Shown: positions 1-8,593, counted from the stretch's first letter. The stretch: 64,000 nt of DNA from DASSFZ01 sp035292585 (GCA_035292585.1 DATDPU010000159.1:7040-71039), one strand, 5' to 3'. Numbers and translations: made by a program. Notes: generated by a model from the letters alone, not told the origin.

Positions 1-6
1 CGGGGA

Positions 7-2136
7 CTATAGTGGCGGGCGGCGCCAGGGTTCGTGGATCACAAATCTCTCGCCCCAGGCGGCTTCCGTCGTGTGGTCATTGACCGTGACGCGCACCTGT
101 CCATTCGTCTGCGGTTCAAGCGTGAGTACGAGCGGTTGGTTGTGGATGTGCCAGCGCAAGCTATAGCGGCGACCGGGCGCTCGCCAATCGAGCGGCAGGT
201 TTGGGCGCAGCGCGACGCCGGTAGCGCTGAACGATAATCCGATCAGCGTGTGCATGATCAAGTGAGTCGTGAAAGCGCCCCAGCCGTAGCCCTCGCCGCC
301 GCAGCGACCGTTGAGCGGCCAGTACTCGCAGGCGACGCCGGGCGAGGTGCGCCCTTCCTCGCGCTGGCGTGCGTCCCAAAAACGATACACTCGCTCACAG
401 ACCGCCCCGGCGAGCGCGGCGGCCCGATCGCGCGCGCCGACGTTCAACGCCGCCTCGGTCGCCGTCCACGCCAGCATCGGCCAGGTGAGCTCATCGGCGT
501 CGATCGCTTCAATCGTCGTTCGCAACGCAGCCGCGCGCTCGGGGCGCGCAACGTCAAGCGCGACCGGCGCCAGGAGCATGATGTCGTCCACAGAGGTCAA
601 GCCGCGCTGCTGTGTATCGTGGTCGGCGTAGCGCGTCCCGTTCCAGAGTTGATCCGTGCGCCTGGCGAACTCGACGGCCAACTCTGACCACTTCTCAGTG
701 TCGTGATCATATCCCAGTACAGCGGCAATGTCGCGCATCACTTGGGCGGCGTGCGCAAACGACGCTTGCAGATCGGCGGGGCGCACATGCCAGGTAGGAT
801 GACCGCCGCCCAGCGGTTGCTCGCCGAAGCGCGGCGAATTGTCTTGCCCCGATTCCCAACTGCACGCATAGGCAAGCCAGCCCTCCGCATCGCGCCGATG
901 CGCCAGCCACCAGTCGAGATAGATCGTGAGATAGGGATACAGCCGCTCCAGCCAGGCTCGATCGGGCTGCAAGGCCATGACGTGTGCGAGCGCCAGCCAG
1001 GGGTAACCCCACGCGGGCGCAGTGCCGCACGCCGCGCCATCGGCGGAAACCATGTTGTACGAGCCATCCTCGCGCGAACAGGGTACATTCGGCTCCGGCG
1101 CATCGGCGAAGACGCCGAGCAGCAGTTCGGCGGCGGTGAGCGGATCGGCATACGCCAGCAGCAGCGCATCGATCGCCGTCTCGGCCAGCACGACGCGCGG
1201 GGCTTGAATCTGCATGGCATCCCACACGCGCCGGTAGATGCCGAGCGGCGGCTTGACCATCATCCGCACCGTTTCCAAATCGTAGACCAGGCCGCGCCGC
1301 CAGTGTTCCGGCCAGTCGCCTTCCAGCCGGGGCGCGGTTTGCCAGAAACGCGCGTCGTCCGCGCGTAAGCGCGCCTCCTCAGAATTTGCTTGCGATCGCG
1401 CTGCCGACAGTTCGGCTTGGGCGCGCAGCGAAGTCAGGCCGCGCGCTATGACGATCTCGATAATCTGAGGCCGATCGTTCAACTCGATTTCGAAGCCGAG
1501 CACTCCGCTCACGGCAACCCGCTCGCCCGATTTTCCGATCACCGTCAGCGGGCTATCCATCTGCGGCGCAGCCTGATCCTTCCAGGCGCGCGCCGTCATC
1601 GGATCGGCTGAGAGACCCCCATCGGATGCGGGAACAGAGCTTTCCACCACGAAGCTCTCGCCGCCTTCGAAGCTCAGCAAGACGAGCCGGCCGTTCTCGA
1701 ACTTGCCGACCAACCCCGATTCGCCCCACGCGCCCGTCGCGGCGATCCAGCGTTGGTAGTGCGCGTGGATGGCGATCCGCGTTCGGCCCGCGCCCTGCAC
1801 CTCCAATCGGCAGCGCAGCGCGTGATCGCCGATTGGATGGAAGGTCGCCACCGCTTCAGCCTGATCTTTACAGACTCTGAACTCGACGATGTTCTTGGAA
1901 TGGTACGGGCACGCGATCTCATCGAAGTCTTCGATGTCGAGCGCGCCGCCGATCGAAATGCGGAAGCCGGCGATGTAGTGAGGCTTGCGCCCACCGTAGC
2001 CGCCCGCATACGCCGGATAATGCCAGGCGAACCCGACGCTGTCCGAGCGCAACACACCCAATGGATGCAAGCGCCGGGCGTGGCGGGGCAGGTCGAGATA
2101 ACCGAAGGGGGTGTAATGATCGCGAGGGAAAGACAT
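7..2136 (-). CDS. Six-hairpin (alpha/alpha-barrel) glycoside hydrolase, GH63/MGH1-like
   Basis: Predicted 709-residue glycosidase. The C-terminal two thirds contain the aromatic-rich (alpha/alpha)6-barrel pattern of GH63, trehalase and mannosylglycerate-hydrolase-like enzymes, including a WESGQDNSPRF segment near residue 427 that matches the conserved W-E-S-G-x-D-N-S-P block lining the active site. The first ~290 residues look like a beta-sandwich domain. No signal peptide is visible, so it is probably cytoplasmic. I chose the ATG at 2136 because AAGGAG lies 8 nt upstream; the frame stays open another 95 codons, but that part is Arg-rich and overlaps the neighbouring deacylase gene. It follows that gene by 17 nt and is probably cotranscribed. 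The substrate cannot be told from sequence. Confidence 0.8.
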   Translation of the reverse strand: MSFPRDHYTPFGYLDLPRHARRLHPLGVLRSDSVGFAWHYPAYAGGYGGRKPHYIAGFRISIGGALDIEDFDEIACPYHSKNIVEFRVCKDQAEAVATFHPIGDHALRCRLEVQGAGRTRIAIHAHYQRWIAATGAWGESGLVGKFENGRLVLLSFEGGESFVVESSVPASDGGLSADPMTARAWKDQAAPQMDSPLTVIGKSGERVAVSGVLGFEIELNDRPQIIEIVIARGLTSLRAQAELSAARSQANSEEARLRADDARFWQTAPRLEGDWPEHWRRGLVYDLETVRMMVKPPLGIYRRVWDAMQIQAPRVVLAETAIDALLLAYADPLTAAELLLGVFADAPEPNVPCSREDGSYNMVSADGAACGTAPAWGYPWLALAHVMALQPDRAWLERLYPYLTIYLDWWLAHRRDAEGWLAYACSWESGQDNSPRFGEQPLGGGHPTWHVRPADLQASFAHAAQVMRDIAAVLGYDHDTEKWSELAVEFARRTDQLWNGTRYADHDTQQRGLTSVDDIMLLAPVALDVARPERAAALRTTIEAIDADELTWPMLAWTATEAALNVGARDRAAALAGAVCERVYRFWDARQREEGRTSPGVACEYWPLNGRCGGEGYGWGAFTTHLIMHTLIGLSFSATGVALRPNLPLDWRAPGRRYSLRWHIHNQPLVLTLEPQTNGQVRVTVNDHTTEAAWGERFVIHEPWRRPPL

Positions 2137-2153
2137 GCAGAATACTCCTTGGT

Positions 2154-2627
2154 TTAGTCTTCCGCGAACCGTCCGATCTCCACTTCTCCCAATGCGCGCT
2201 TCAGGTCTTCCGAGCGAAGGATCACGGTAACGCCGCGTTCGCCCGAACCGATTGAAATCTCCGCGTTTACCAGTACGCTTTCGTCCAGCAGGATGCGCAT
2301 CGGGTTGGGCAGTCCGAACGGTGAAACGGCGCCGCGCTCGTACCCGGTGGCGGCGAGCACCTCGGCTTCGCTGGCCAGGCTGAGGCGCGCTTTCCCCAGG
2401 TAACGCCGCAGCGCGGGCCACGACACTTGCCGCTCGCCAGCCACCAGCACCATCAGGAATTCATCTTTGGCGACGCGAAAGACGATGCTGCGCACGACTT
2501 GATCGGGCGCCTGGCTGCGTTCGCGGGCCGCCTGCTCCAACGAATGCACCGGCCCTGGATGGCGGAAGACTCGCTGCGGAATATTCAGGGCGGCTAGCGC
2601 GCGTGCCACGGGAGGTATATTGTTCAT
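2154..2627 (-). CDS. YbaK/EbsC-family aminoacyl-tRNA deacylase
   Basis: A 157-residue single-domain protein of the YbaK/ProX editing family, which hydrolyses mischarged aminoacyl-tRNA (typically Cys- or Ala-tRNA-Pro). Family features visible are the N-terminal VFRHPGPVHSLEQAA block, the VVRSIVFRV strand, the conserved GYERGAVSPFGLP loop and the closing LRSEDLKRALG helix. Length is normal for the family. No Shine-Dalgarno precedes the ATG at 2627. The gene is divergent from the tRNA-Asp promoter, which begins 2 nt beyond its start codon, and the glycosidase gene follows it directly. Exact tRNA specificity is not determinable. Confidence 0.85.
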   Translation of the reverse strand: MNNIPPVARALAALNIPQRVFRHPGPVHSLEQAARERSQAPDQVVRSIVFRVAKDEFLMVLVAGERQVSWPALRRYLGKARLSLASEAEVLAATGYERGAVSPFGLPNPMRILLDESVLVNAEISIGSGERGVTVILRSEDLKRALGEVEIGRFAED

Positions 2628-2628
2628 A

Positions 2629-2657
2629 TTGACAACCCGTTAGGCGTCTGGTAATAT
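2629..2657 (+). promoter_or_regulatory. Promoter of tRNA-Asp
   Basis: TTGACA (2629-2634), a 17-bp spacer and TAATAT (2652-2657). Predicted start near 2664, 5 nt before the mature tRNA. A near-consensus sigma70-type promoter. Confidence 0.85.
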
Positions 2658-2668
2658 TCAACCCGCAA

Positions 2669-2741
2669 GGGGGCGTGGTGTAGCGGTTAACATGCGGCCC
2701 TGTCAAGGCCGAGACCGCGGGTTCGAATCCCGTCGCTCCCG
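2669..2741 (+). tRNA. trnD: tRNA-Asp (anticodon GTC)
   Basis: Cloverleaf can be drawn by hand. The acceptor stem GGGGGCG pairs with CGCTCCC with one G-U pair. The anticodon stem CGGCC/GGCCG holds loop CTGTCAA with anticodon GTC at 2702-2704. The T arm contains TTCGAAT. The discriminator is G (2741), and the CCA end is not encoded. It has its own promoter and terminator, so it is a single-gene unit. Confidence 0.96.
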
Positions 2742-2759
2742 CTCCAGGTTTTCGCAGCG

Positions 2760-2787
2760 CCCGAAGGCAAATCGCCTTCGGGTTTTT
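2760..2787 (+). terminator. Rho-independent terminator of tRNA-Asp
   Basis: A 9-bp stem CCCGAAGGC/GCCTTCGGG with loop AAATC, followed by TTTTT. There is no T-run on the other strand, so it acts only on the tRNA transcript. Confidence 0.9.
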
Positions 2788-2806
2788 GCTTGAAATGTCG
2801 GCCCAC

Positions 2807-4276
2807 TCAGCGCTGAAAGTATTGTGCGATCAACGGCTCAAGGTCTGCCGGGGTGTGCGCAGCGAGAACTTTGAAAAAGTCAGCCGAGGTCAGCTGCCCC
2901 TCCCGGCCTCGGCTGGTGTAATCTCTCAAGAAGGCGTCAAACGCCGCGTCACCGATCAGCCTGCGCAGCGCCTCGATGAATTGCGCGCCACGCAGGTAAA
3001 CGGCGTCCACGTAGGACCGGAATTCGTTGTGGTCGTAGATGGCGCTGTTGACCCATCCGGTTGGCGCAAAGCGCGTAACGCGAAACTCCCACCACCAGTC
3101 GACCAGCTCGGGATGCATTGTCGCATAATACAGGCGCTCGCTGTAAGTGGCGAGCGCTTCGTCCAGCCAGGGTTCCTCCGCCTGATCGTTGCCGACTAAG
3201 CCAGACCACCACTGATGCGCGGTTTCATGCGCCGCGATAGCCGTCAGATAGTTCTGCGGACTGCCAGCGTAAGCTGCGTAGTATTCCTCACCCAGGAAGT
3301 ATAACCCATCGTATTCCATCCCATCTGGGAAATCCGCTTCGACCAGGCTCAGGCTCGCGTGAGGGTAGGGCGCAAAGCGCTCACCGTACAGCGCCAGCGC
3401 ATTGGCCGTCGCTTGCAGCGCGGCTTCTCCCGAAACGGTGTGTTCGGGGAAAGTGTACGCGGTAACAGTCAGCGCGCCGTGTTGAAGATTGGAGATTTGA
3501 TACTCGGCGCTGGCCGACCAGGCGAAGCTGCGCGCCGCGTCGACCTTGTATCGATCTGCGTTACCGTCAAGCGCTGCGCTGGCGGCGATGACGACTCGGC
3601 TCACAGGATCGGTCAGGCTGATCTCGACCTCGTAATCCGCCACGTCGTAGACAAGGTGCTCGCCCACGACCGCTGGTTCGTGCACGACCCAACCCGCGCC
3701 GGCCCGATACACCGGCGCAAAGGGATACCAATCGCCCAGGTTGGTCTGGCGCGCGGTGTAGCCGAACGGGCCGGGCCGGTTCGGGAGATCGAGTTCATAC
3801 GACAGCGCGAACCCGATGGTTGCGCCGGGCGCTATCGGCGTGATAAGCGGCACGTTCAAGCGTGCGCCTTCAAGCGTATAGCCCTCGATCGGCTGCCCAT
3901 CCGACCCGCTCAAGCGCTTCAGATGAAAGACACCCGGCTGTCGATTCGGTTCGACGACGAGGATCAGATCGGGCCACGTTTCGCTCGATCGATTCACGAG
4001 CGTGAGCGTTTGGGACACCGACACCTGGCGCCGGGCATAATCGAGCGCGGCTGATAAGCGGTACTGCGTGTGCGGAAGCGTTGCTGGATCGATCGGGGGA
4101 GGAGAAGTCGCCGGTTGCGCGGGTCGTGCGGTTTCGACGGGTGTAGGCCAGAAAGTTGCCTCAGGTGTTGACGGCGACGGCGCGTCGGCGCGACAGGCTG
4201 TGAACGCCAGCGAGAATAGCGCGAGCGCTCCAACCGCGAAGCGGCTCCCTACGCTAACCGATCTGCTCCGCATCAT
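2807..4276 (-). CDS. M1-family metallopeptidase (aminopeptidase N-like), probable lipoprotein
   Basis: A 489-residue gluzincin. The zinc site HETAHQWW (HExxH, about residue 350) is followed 18 residues later by the third ligand in LDEALATYSE. The exopeptidase substrate motif (GAMEN type) appears as GMEYDG. The N-terminus has basic residues, a hydrophobic stretch and LAFTAC, a plausible though imperfect lipobox with Cys28, then a Ser/Pro linker; it is therefore probably an exported, membrane-anchored peptidase. Its ATG-ATG start lies inside the last codons of cofC (overlap about 20 bp), so the two are translationally coupled. The longer open frame upstream was rejected because it reads antisense-like Arg/Ser sequence. 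It may trim extracellular peptides; a link to F420 is not evident. Confidence 0.85.
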   Translation of the reverse strand: MMRSRSVSVGSRFAVGALALFSLAFTACRADAPSPSTPEATFWPTPVETARPAQPATSPPPIDPATLPHTQYRLSAALDYARRQVSVSQTLTLVNRSSETWPDLILVVEPNRQPGVFHLKRLSGSDGQPIEGYTLEGARLNVPLITPIAPGATIGFALSYELDLPNRPGPFGYTARQTNLGDWYPFAPVYRAGAGWVVHEPAVVGEHLVYDVADYEVEISLTDPVSRVVIAASAALDGNADRYKVDAARSFAWSASAEYQISNLQHGALTVTAYTFPEHTVSGEAALQATANALALYGERFAPYPHASLSLVEADFPDGMEYDGLYFLGEEYYAAYAGSPQNYLTAIAAHETAHQWWSGLVGNDQAEEPWLDEALATYSERLYYATMHPELVDWWWEFRVTRFAPTGWVNSAIYDHNEFRSYVDAVYLRGAQFIEALRRLIGDAAFDAFLRDYTSRGREGQLTSADFFKVLAAHTPADLEPLIAQYFQR

Positions 4277-4988
4277 CGCTTGCCTGTCCGGATATCTGCA
4301 TGACCTCTTTGAGCTCGTTGCAGCGTTCGAGATCGGCGGGCGCATCCAGGTCAAGCCCGATCGTCGCCGAGCGGTAGATGCGCCGGGGAATGCCGTGTTG
4401 AGCGGCGCGGGCGCAGTGCGTCTCAAACGACGACACGCCGAACGCGGGTTGCATCACCTGAGCCGGGCGCAGCAGCAGCGCGTTGGTGCCCTCGTCTCTC
4501 CGGTCGGGCGCGATGACGATGCACGCCGGTTCGTACGCCAGATCGATCAGCGCTTCGAGGTCGGACGCAGCCAGAAGCGGCAGATCAGTTGGGATGATCA
4601 ACGCGGCGGTCGCCTGTCGGTTGCCGATCCACTCACAGGCTTGCGCGATGGCGGCGTTCAGCCCGGCGTCTGTTTCCGCCAGCGGAACGGCGTGCTTCGC
4701 GCGGGCGATATCTTGCACGGTCAGGTCGCTGGTCACGACGACGACGCCGGCGATGCGCTCGACGCTGGACAATACGTCCAGCGTGCGCGCGAACAGTGAG
4801 CGGGCCAGCGCCGCACGTTGTTCGGCTTTCAGCGCGCGAGCCAACCGGCTTTTGGCGCGGCGCAGCGGTTTAACCGGGACGATGGCCCAAATGCTGGACA
4901 CCGATTCACGCGGATTCACACGGATTAGCCTCAGCAGACGAATGACGAAACTAATCAGCCCACGAACCAACCAGCCGATCCCACTCAC
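4254..4988 (-). CDS. cofC: CofC/FbiD-type guanylyltransferase (coenzyme F420 biosynthesis)
   Basis: Activates 2-phospho-L-lactate or phosphoenolpyruvate with GTP to give the nucleotide-linked intermediate that CofD/FbiA uses in F420 synthesis. Family blocks are clear: WAIVPVKPLRRAKSRLA, VVVTSD, IPTDLPLL and APDRRDEGTNALLL. The frame is open for 244 residues, overlapping the nitroreductase stop by 4 bp. The first ~29 residues are not family-like and are encoded by an intergenic-type repeat (GATTCAC and CCAACCAGCC runs), so the true start could be the GTG at 4901, just before SSIWAIVPVKP. It is adjacent to cofE and a nitroreductase. No cofD/fbiA or fbiC lies in the window. Whether the substrate is phospholactate or PEP cannot be judged from sequence. 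Confidence 0.88.
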   Translation of the reverse strand: MSGIGWLVRGLISFVIRLLRLIRVNPRESVSSIWAIVPVKPLRRAKSRLARALKAEQRAALARSLFARTLDVLSSVERIAGVVVVTSDLTVQDIARAKHAVPLAETDAGLNAAIAQACEWIGNRQATAALIIPTDLPLLAASDLEALIDLAYEPACIVIAPDRRDEGTNALLLRPAQVMQPAFGVSSFETHCARAAQHGIPRRIYRSATIGLDLDAPADLERCNELKEVMQISGQASDDAEQIG

Positions 4989-5605
4989 TCATCCAGGAAG
5001 ACAGTTCTCGACGCCACCGGTTCTCGGCCCCGCGCTTTCCCCTCATCGGCCGGGATGCCGATCGTGATCAGGCCCTGCGGTTCCCAATCGTCGGGGAGCG
5101 CCAGCGCAGCGCGCACCGTATCGGGCGCAAACAGCGGCGCGCACATCCAGCATGCACCCAGACCCAGCGCGTGCGCCATCAGCAGCAGGTTCTGCAGCGC
5201 CATGGCCACGCTTTGAATCGCCATCGTCTTTTCCGCGGTTGCGCGTCGCTCATCGGGATAGCGATCCATGTCGCGCAGCGACAGGCAGGCGACGATGACG
5301 ACCGGCGCGCCGGTGATGCGTTCCCGCGAGCGTTTGACATCGCTCTCAACAGCGGCGAGCGGGTCGCCGTCGCGCCGGCGATCGGCGCGCAGCCGATCGC
5401 CCAGGGCCGAGGCCAACCGCCCCTTGACGGCGGGCGCCGTGATGACAGCCAAGCGCCACGGTTGTCGATTGTGCGCGGAAGGGGCCCAGGTTGCTGCTTC
5501 GAGCAGGCGTTGAATCGTTTCGCGCGGAAGCGCGTCGGGGCGGTAACGGCGGATCGAGTGGCGCGAGCGAATCAGGTTGAACAGCGTGTCTGAGAACTGA
5601 GGCAT
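4985..5605 (-). CDS. Nitroreductase-family flavoprotein of the F420 cluster
   Basis: A 206-residue FMN-dependent nitroreductase-fold protein. Visible blocks are RSRHSIRRYRPDALP (FMN phosphate contact), the APSAHNRQPW block and GLGACWMCAPLF. In actinobacterial FbiB a nitroreductase domain is fused behind the CofE domain; here the same pair occurs as two genes 4 nt apart (cofE stop 5610-5612, this ATG 5603-5605). By analogy it may reduce dehydro-F420 species or tune F420 maturation; that is inference. The ATG at 5605 (MPQFSDTLF) is preferred to an in-frame upstream start inside cofE. The gene end overlaps cofC by 4 bp if the long cofC start is used. Confidence 0.85.
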   Translation of the reverse strand: MPQFSDTLFNLIRSRHSIRRYRPDALPRETIQRLLEAATWAPSAHNRQPWRLAVITAPAVKGRLASALGDRLRADRRRDGDPLAAVESDVKRSRERITGAPVVIVACLSLRDMDRYPDERRATAEKTMAIQSVAMALQNLLLMAHALGLGACWMCAPLFAPDTVRAALALPDDWEPQGLITIGIPADEGKARGREPVASRTVFLDE

Positions 5606-5609
5606 ATTG

Positions 5610-6377
5610 TTATCTGAATAGGTCCATCTCGCGTGGACGCAGCAGATCGCGCGCCACACCCTCGCGCCGCTCGAACGGAACCCCGCGCACCAGGGCGGCG
5701 GGGATCGCTTCGGCCGCCTGTCCTAAGAGCAGCGTCGCCGCCGAGGCGATTTGATCGGCCAGGCCGACTTCGGTATGTTGCAACGTGTAGCCGAACAAGT
5801 CTTTGCGGCCACGCCAGTCTTCCAGCGCGGGCAGTCCGGCCACGCCGATCGCGACGCCGATCGTGCCGGCCCGATGCGGCCGCCCATGGCTATCGGCGAT
5901 GATCACGCCGATGGCTATGTCGAAGTGCTCGCACAACTTTGCCCGGACCCGCGCGGCCGAGGCGTCGGGATCGGCCGGCAGCCGCAACACCATCTCTTGA
6001 TCCTCCGGGGCCACGTTGCTCCGATCGACGCCGGCATTCGCGCACACCCAGCCCAAGCGGTGCTCGACGATGATCAGGCCGGGACGTACGCGAACAACCT
6101 CGCGGCTATCCCACAAGATCACCTCGATCAGGCGCGGGTCTTTTTGGGTGAGGGCCGCCAGTTCGAGCGCGCGGGGCGAGGGGGTGACCGTCGCCAGGTC
6201 AACGTATCGGTTTTCGGCTTTGCTGACGATCTTCTGCGCGATGACCAGGACATCGCCGGGAACAGGTTCGAGCGGGGTCACGGCGTCGATGAGGATGTGC
6301 GGCAGATCGGCGCCGGGTTGAATCAGGGGGATGTCGGCGACGGGCAAGAGCGAGATCGGATTCACGCGAGCTGTCAT
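5610..6377 (-). CDS. cofE: Coenzyme F420-0:L-glutamate ligase
   Basis: Adds glutamate residues to F420-0 using GTP. The 255-residue length equals single-domain archaeal-type CofE rather than fused FbiB. Family motifs are LPHILIDAV near the N-terminus, VLVIAQKIVSKAEN, CANAGVDRSNV and IIADSHGRPHRAGTIGVAIG, the last being the metal/GTP-site block. There is no Shine-Dalgarno before the ATG, but a perfect TATAAT sits 8 nt upstream, so the transcript is probably leaderless. It is followed 4 nt later by the nitroreductase and then cofC, giving a compact F420 operon that also contains the F420:NADP reductase upstream. Confidence 0.93.
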   Translation of the reverse strand: MTARVNPISLLPVADIPLIQPGADLPHILIDAVTPLEPVPGDVLVIAQKIVSKAENRYVDLATVTPSPRALELAALTQKDPRLIEVILWDSREVVRVRPGLIIVEHRLGWVCANAGVDRSNVAPEDQEMVLRLPADPDASAARVRAKLCEHFDIAIGVIIADSHGRPHRAGTIGVAIGVAGLPALEDWRGRKDLFGYTLQHTEVGLADQIASAATLLLGQAAEAIPAALVRGVPFERREGVARDLLRPREMDLFR

Positions 6378-6396
6378 CGCGGTTGATTATACCGCG
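6378..6396 (-). promoter_or_regulatory. cofE promoter -10 within a short inverted repeat (leaderless start)
   Basis: On the minus strand TATAAT occupies 6386-6391, ending 8 nt before the cofE ATG. It lies inside an inverted repeat CGCGGT-7-ACCGCG (6378-6396), which could be an operator. No convincing -35 is seen. Confidence 0.55.
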
Positions 6397-6445
6397 ATAG
6401 GCGCGCCGCGCACGTTTACGCATGGCACAGCGACGGAAGTCGCTA

Positions 6446-7132
6446 CTACCGCTTATCCAGGCGAGGAATGCCTGTGATACGGATGCCGGCCGAAGTGACT
6501 TTGAATTTGATATTGATATTGATCAAGGCTGACACTAGCGCTTCCGCGACGACGGCATTCTCGATCGGGCCGGCGTCGAAAGCGTCAATCCCCATGGCGC
6601 GGGCGAGCGCGATGACCTGCTGCTTGGCTGCTTTATCGTTGCCGCTCACCAGTACGTCGCAATCGATCGGCGCGTCGAGCTCTTCGAGATGCCGGAACCC
6701 GATGTTCTGAAACGCCGACACGACTCGGACCTCGTCGCCCAGCAGCGCCTGCGCTTCCGCGCCGGCTGAGCCGCCGGGCGGCAGGCATACCGCGCGGCGT
6801 TTCTCCGCGTTCAGCGGGACGGTCACATCGACGAGCACTTTGCCCTTGAGCGCATCTTTGAGCGCTTCGAGCGTGGCACGCTGTGAAGCATAGGGCACGG
6901 TCAACACGGCGATGTCACACGTTTGCGCCGCATCGAGGTTGGTCATTCCTTGCGCCAGGTCTTCACGCCCCAGTTTTTCGTTGAGAGCATGAGCTGTGGC
7001 GCGGGCGCGGGCCGCGTCGCGCGAGCCGATGATGACTGCATAGCCGGCGTGCGCCCAGCGCAGCGCCAGCCCAAAGCCTTCCTTGCCGGTGCCGCCCAGA
7101 ATGGCGAGCGTGAGGATGGTGTCTTGAGTCAA
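6446..7132 (-). CDS. npdG: NADPH-dependent F420 reductase (F420:NADP oxidoreductase)
   Basis: A 228-residue Rossmann-fold enzyme that exchanges hydride between F420H2 and NADP. The N-terminus LAILGGTGKEGFGLALRWA is the diagnostic NADP-binding start of the npdG/fno family, followed by IIGSRD, VLTVPYASQ, VDVTVPLN and AFQNIGFRHLEEL. I chose TTG at 7132 because AGGAG lies 6 nt upstream and the frame before it is Arg-rich antisense of the amidohydrolase gene. It stands 68 nt before cofE and shares strand and orientation with the F420 genes, connecting cofactor synthesis with its reduction. Confidence 0.92.
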   Translation of the reverse strand: MTQDTILTLAILGGTGKEGFGLALRWAHAGYAVIIGSRDAARARATAHALNEKLGREDLAQGMTNLDAAQTCDIAVLTVPYASQRATLEALKDALKGKVLVDVTVPLNAEKRRAVCLPPGGSAGAEAQALLGDEVRVVSAFQNIGFRHLEELDAPIDCDVLVSGNDKAAKQQVIALARAMGIDAFDAGPIENAVVAEALVSALININIKFKVTSAGIRITGIPRLDKR

Positions 7133-7182
7133 CGGGTTCTCCTGTACGGGTAAACAAGTAGCAGGTATACCGGCAGCAAGGA

Positions 7183-8535
7183 TTACTCCTCTTGCGCCGC
7201 GATCTCGGCGAAGCGTCGCCAGATGCGTGGCGCGATCTCGCGCGCCCGCGCAGCGCTGGCTTCTTCGTCGAGTGTCAAAAGGCGGCGGTCGCGCATGAGC
7301 ACTTTGCCTCCGACGATCGTCGTGGCGACGTGCGAGCCGGCTACGCCGAAGGCGATCTGCCACGGCAGGTTTCCGGCCGTCAGCGGCGTGTACGGTTGGT
7401 AATCGAGCAGAATAATGTCGGCGTACGCGCCCGGCGTCAGCGCGCCCACCGGCTGCGGCCAGAACAGCGCTGCAATCCGGGCGTTGTTGGCGTAGGCCAG
7501 TTGGATCACCGTGTCGCTGGGCATCACACGCGGATCGCCCGCCGTTGCTTTGTGAACGAGGTAGGCGGCCTTCATCTCGGCGAACATGTTGTTGCTGAAG
7601 CCGTCGTTGCCCAGCCCGACGCATACCCCGGCGTCGAGCAGCTGTTGCACGGGCGCCGTCCCGACGGCGTTGTTCATGTTGCTGCGCGGCTGATGGCTGA
7701 CTTTGGTGTGGGTCCTGGCCAATGACTCGATCTCGCCGTCGCTGACGTGGACGCAGTGAGCCGCCAGCGTGCGAGCGCCGAGCACGCCGCGCGACTCGAA
7801 GCGCTCCCCGACGCGCAGGCCGTACTTCCGCTCGGCGTCGACTTCGTCGGCGGCATCTTCGGCGACGTGGACGTGAAACCCGATGCCCACCGCCTGCGCC
7901 TCCGCCGTACACCGCTCCAGCGTTGCGTCGCCGACCGTGAATGAGGCGTGTAAACCGAACGATGCCGCAAGCAGCGCGTTATTCCGCTCGCGCAGCGACT
8001 TGGCGAACCGCACATTCTCGCGGATACCGGCCTGCGCGCCCGCCGGCCCGTTGCGATCGGTCACTTCGTAGCACTCGCACACGCGCAACCCGGACCGCAA
8101 CACTTCCTCCGCGATCACGTCGAGCGCGCCGTCGATGAAGTTGGGGCTGGCGTGATGGTCGATCAGCGTCGTCGTGCCGTGGCGGATCGCATCGACCAGG
8201 CAGACCAGCGCCGAGTAACGCACGCCGTCTGCGTCGAGCGCGCGGTCCAGTCGCCACCACAGCTTTTGCAGGATTTCGACGAAGTTGCGCGCCGGTTCGC
8301 CGGGGAGCGCCAGGCCGCGTGCGAATGCGCCGTAGAAGTGCGTGTGCGCGCAGATGTTGCCCGGCAAGACGAGCTGCCCCTGTGCGTCGAGCCGTTCGGC
8401 CTCAGGATAGCGCGCGATCAGATCGGCGCTCGAGCCGACGGCGGCGATCCGATCGCCTTCAACATAGATCGCCCCATCGTCGATGACTTGCGGATCGGCC
8501 CCAAAGGTTGCGATGCGTCCGTGCGTGATCAGCAT
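7183..8535 (-). CDS. SsnA-like metal-dependent amidohydrolase
   Basis: A 450-residue amidohydrolase-superfamily protein most similar in pattern to SsnA/chlorohydrolase-type deaminases. Metal-site motifs are HTHFYGAFARGL (H64, H66), HVHVAED and AHCVHVSDGE, and GLGNDGFSNNM supplies the conserved Asp. SsnA is known from selenium-dependent molybdenum hydroxylase gene sets, but none of those partners is here, so a nucleobase-like deaminase is equally possible. Start at 8535 is supported by GGGAG 6 nt upstream. It lies between a small membrane protein and the F420 reductase in a long minus-strand run, with a 50-nt gap to the reductase. Confidence 0.82.
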   Translation of the reverse strand: MLITHGRIATFGADPQVIDDGAIYVEGDRIAAVGSSADLIARYPEAERLDAQGQLVLPGNICAHTHFYGAFARGLALPGEPARNFVEILQKLWWRLDRALDADGVRYSALVCLVDAIRHGTTTLIDHHASPNFIDGALDVIAEEVLRSGLRVCECYEVTDRNGPAGAQAGIRENVRFAKSLRERNNALLAASFGLHASFTVGDATLERCTAEAQAVGIGFHVHVAEDAADEVDAERKYGLRVGERFESRGVLGARTLAAHCVHVSDGEIESLARTHTKVSHQPRSNMNNAVGTAPVQQLLDAGVCVGLGNDGFSNNMFAEMKAAYLVHKATAGDPRVMPSDTVIQLAYANNARIAALFWPQPVGALTPGAYADIILLDYQPYTPLTAGNLPWQIAFGVAGSHVATTIVGGKVLMRDRRLLTLDEEASAARAREIAPRIWRRFAEIAAQEE

Positions 8536-8553
8536 AACGAGCTCCCACCCTCC

Positions 8554-8593
8554 ACCCTTGCGGAGGTTCCACGCTTCGCGCCTTCGCAAGGGT
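8554..8593. repeat. Inverted repeat between small membrane protein and amidohydrolase genes
   Basis: Perfect 9-bp arms ACCCTTGCG (8554-8562) and CGCAAGGGT (8585-8593) separated by 22 bp. No T-run, so it is not a canonical terminator; possibly an mRNA-stabilising stem or a repeat remnant. Confidence 0.6.

Noticed and set aside
2137..2421. N-terminal extension of the glycosidase frame
   Set aside because: Arg-rich sequence overlapping the deacylase gene; the internal ATG at 2136 has a good ribosome-binding site.
7133..7912. Upstream extension of the F420 reductase frame
   Set aside because: Low-complexity Arg/Gly sequence antisense-like within the amidohydrolase gene; TTG at 7132 has AGGAG at the right distance.
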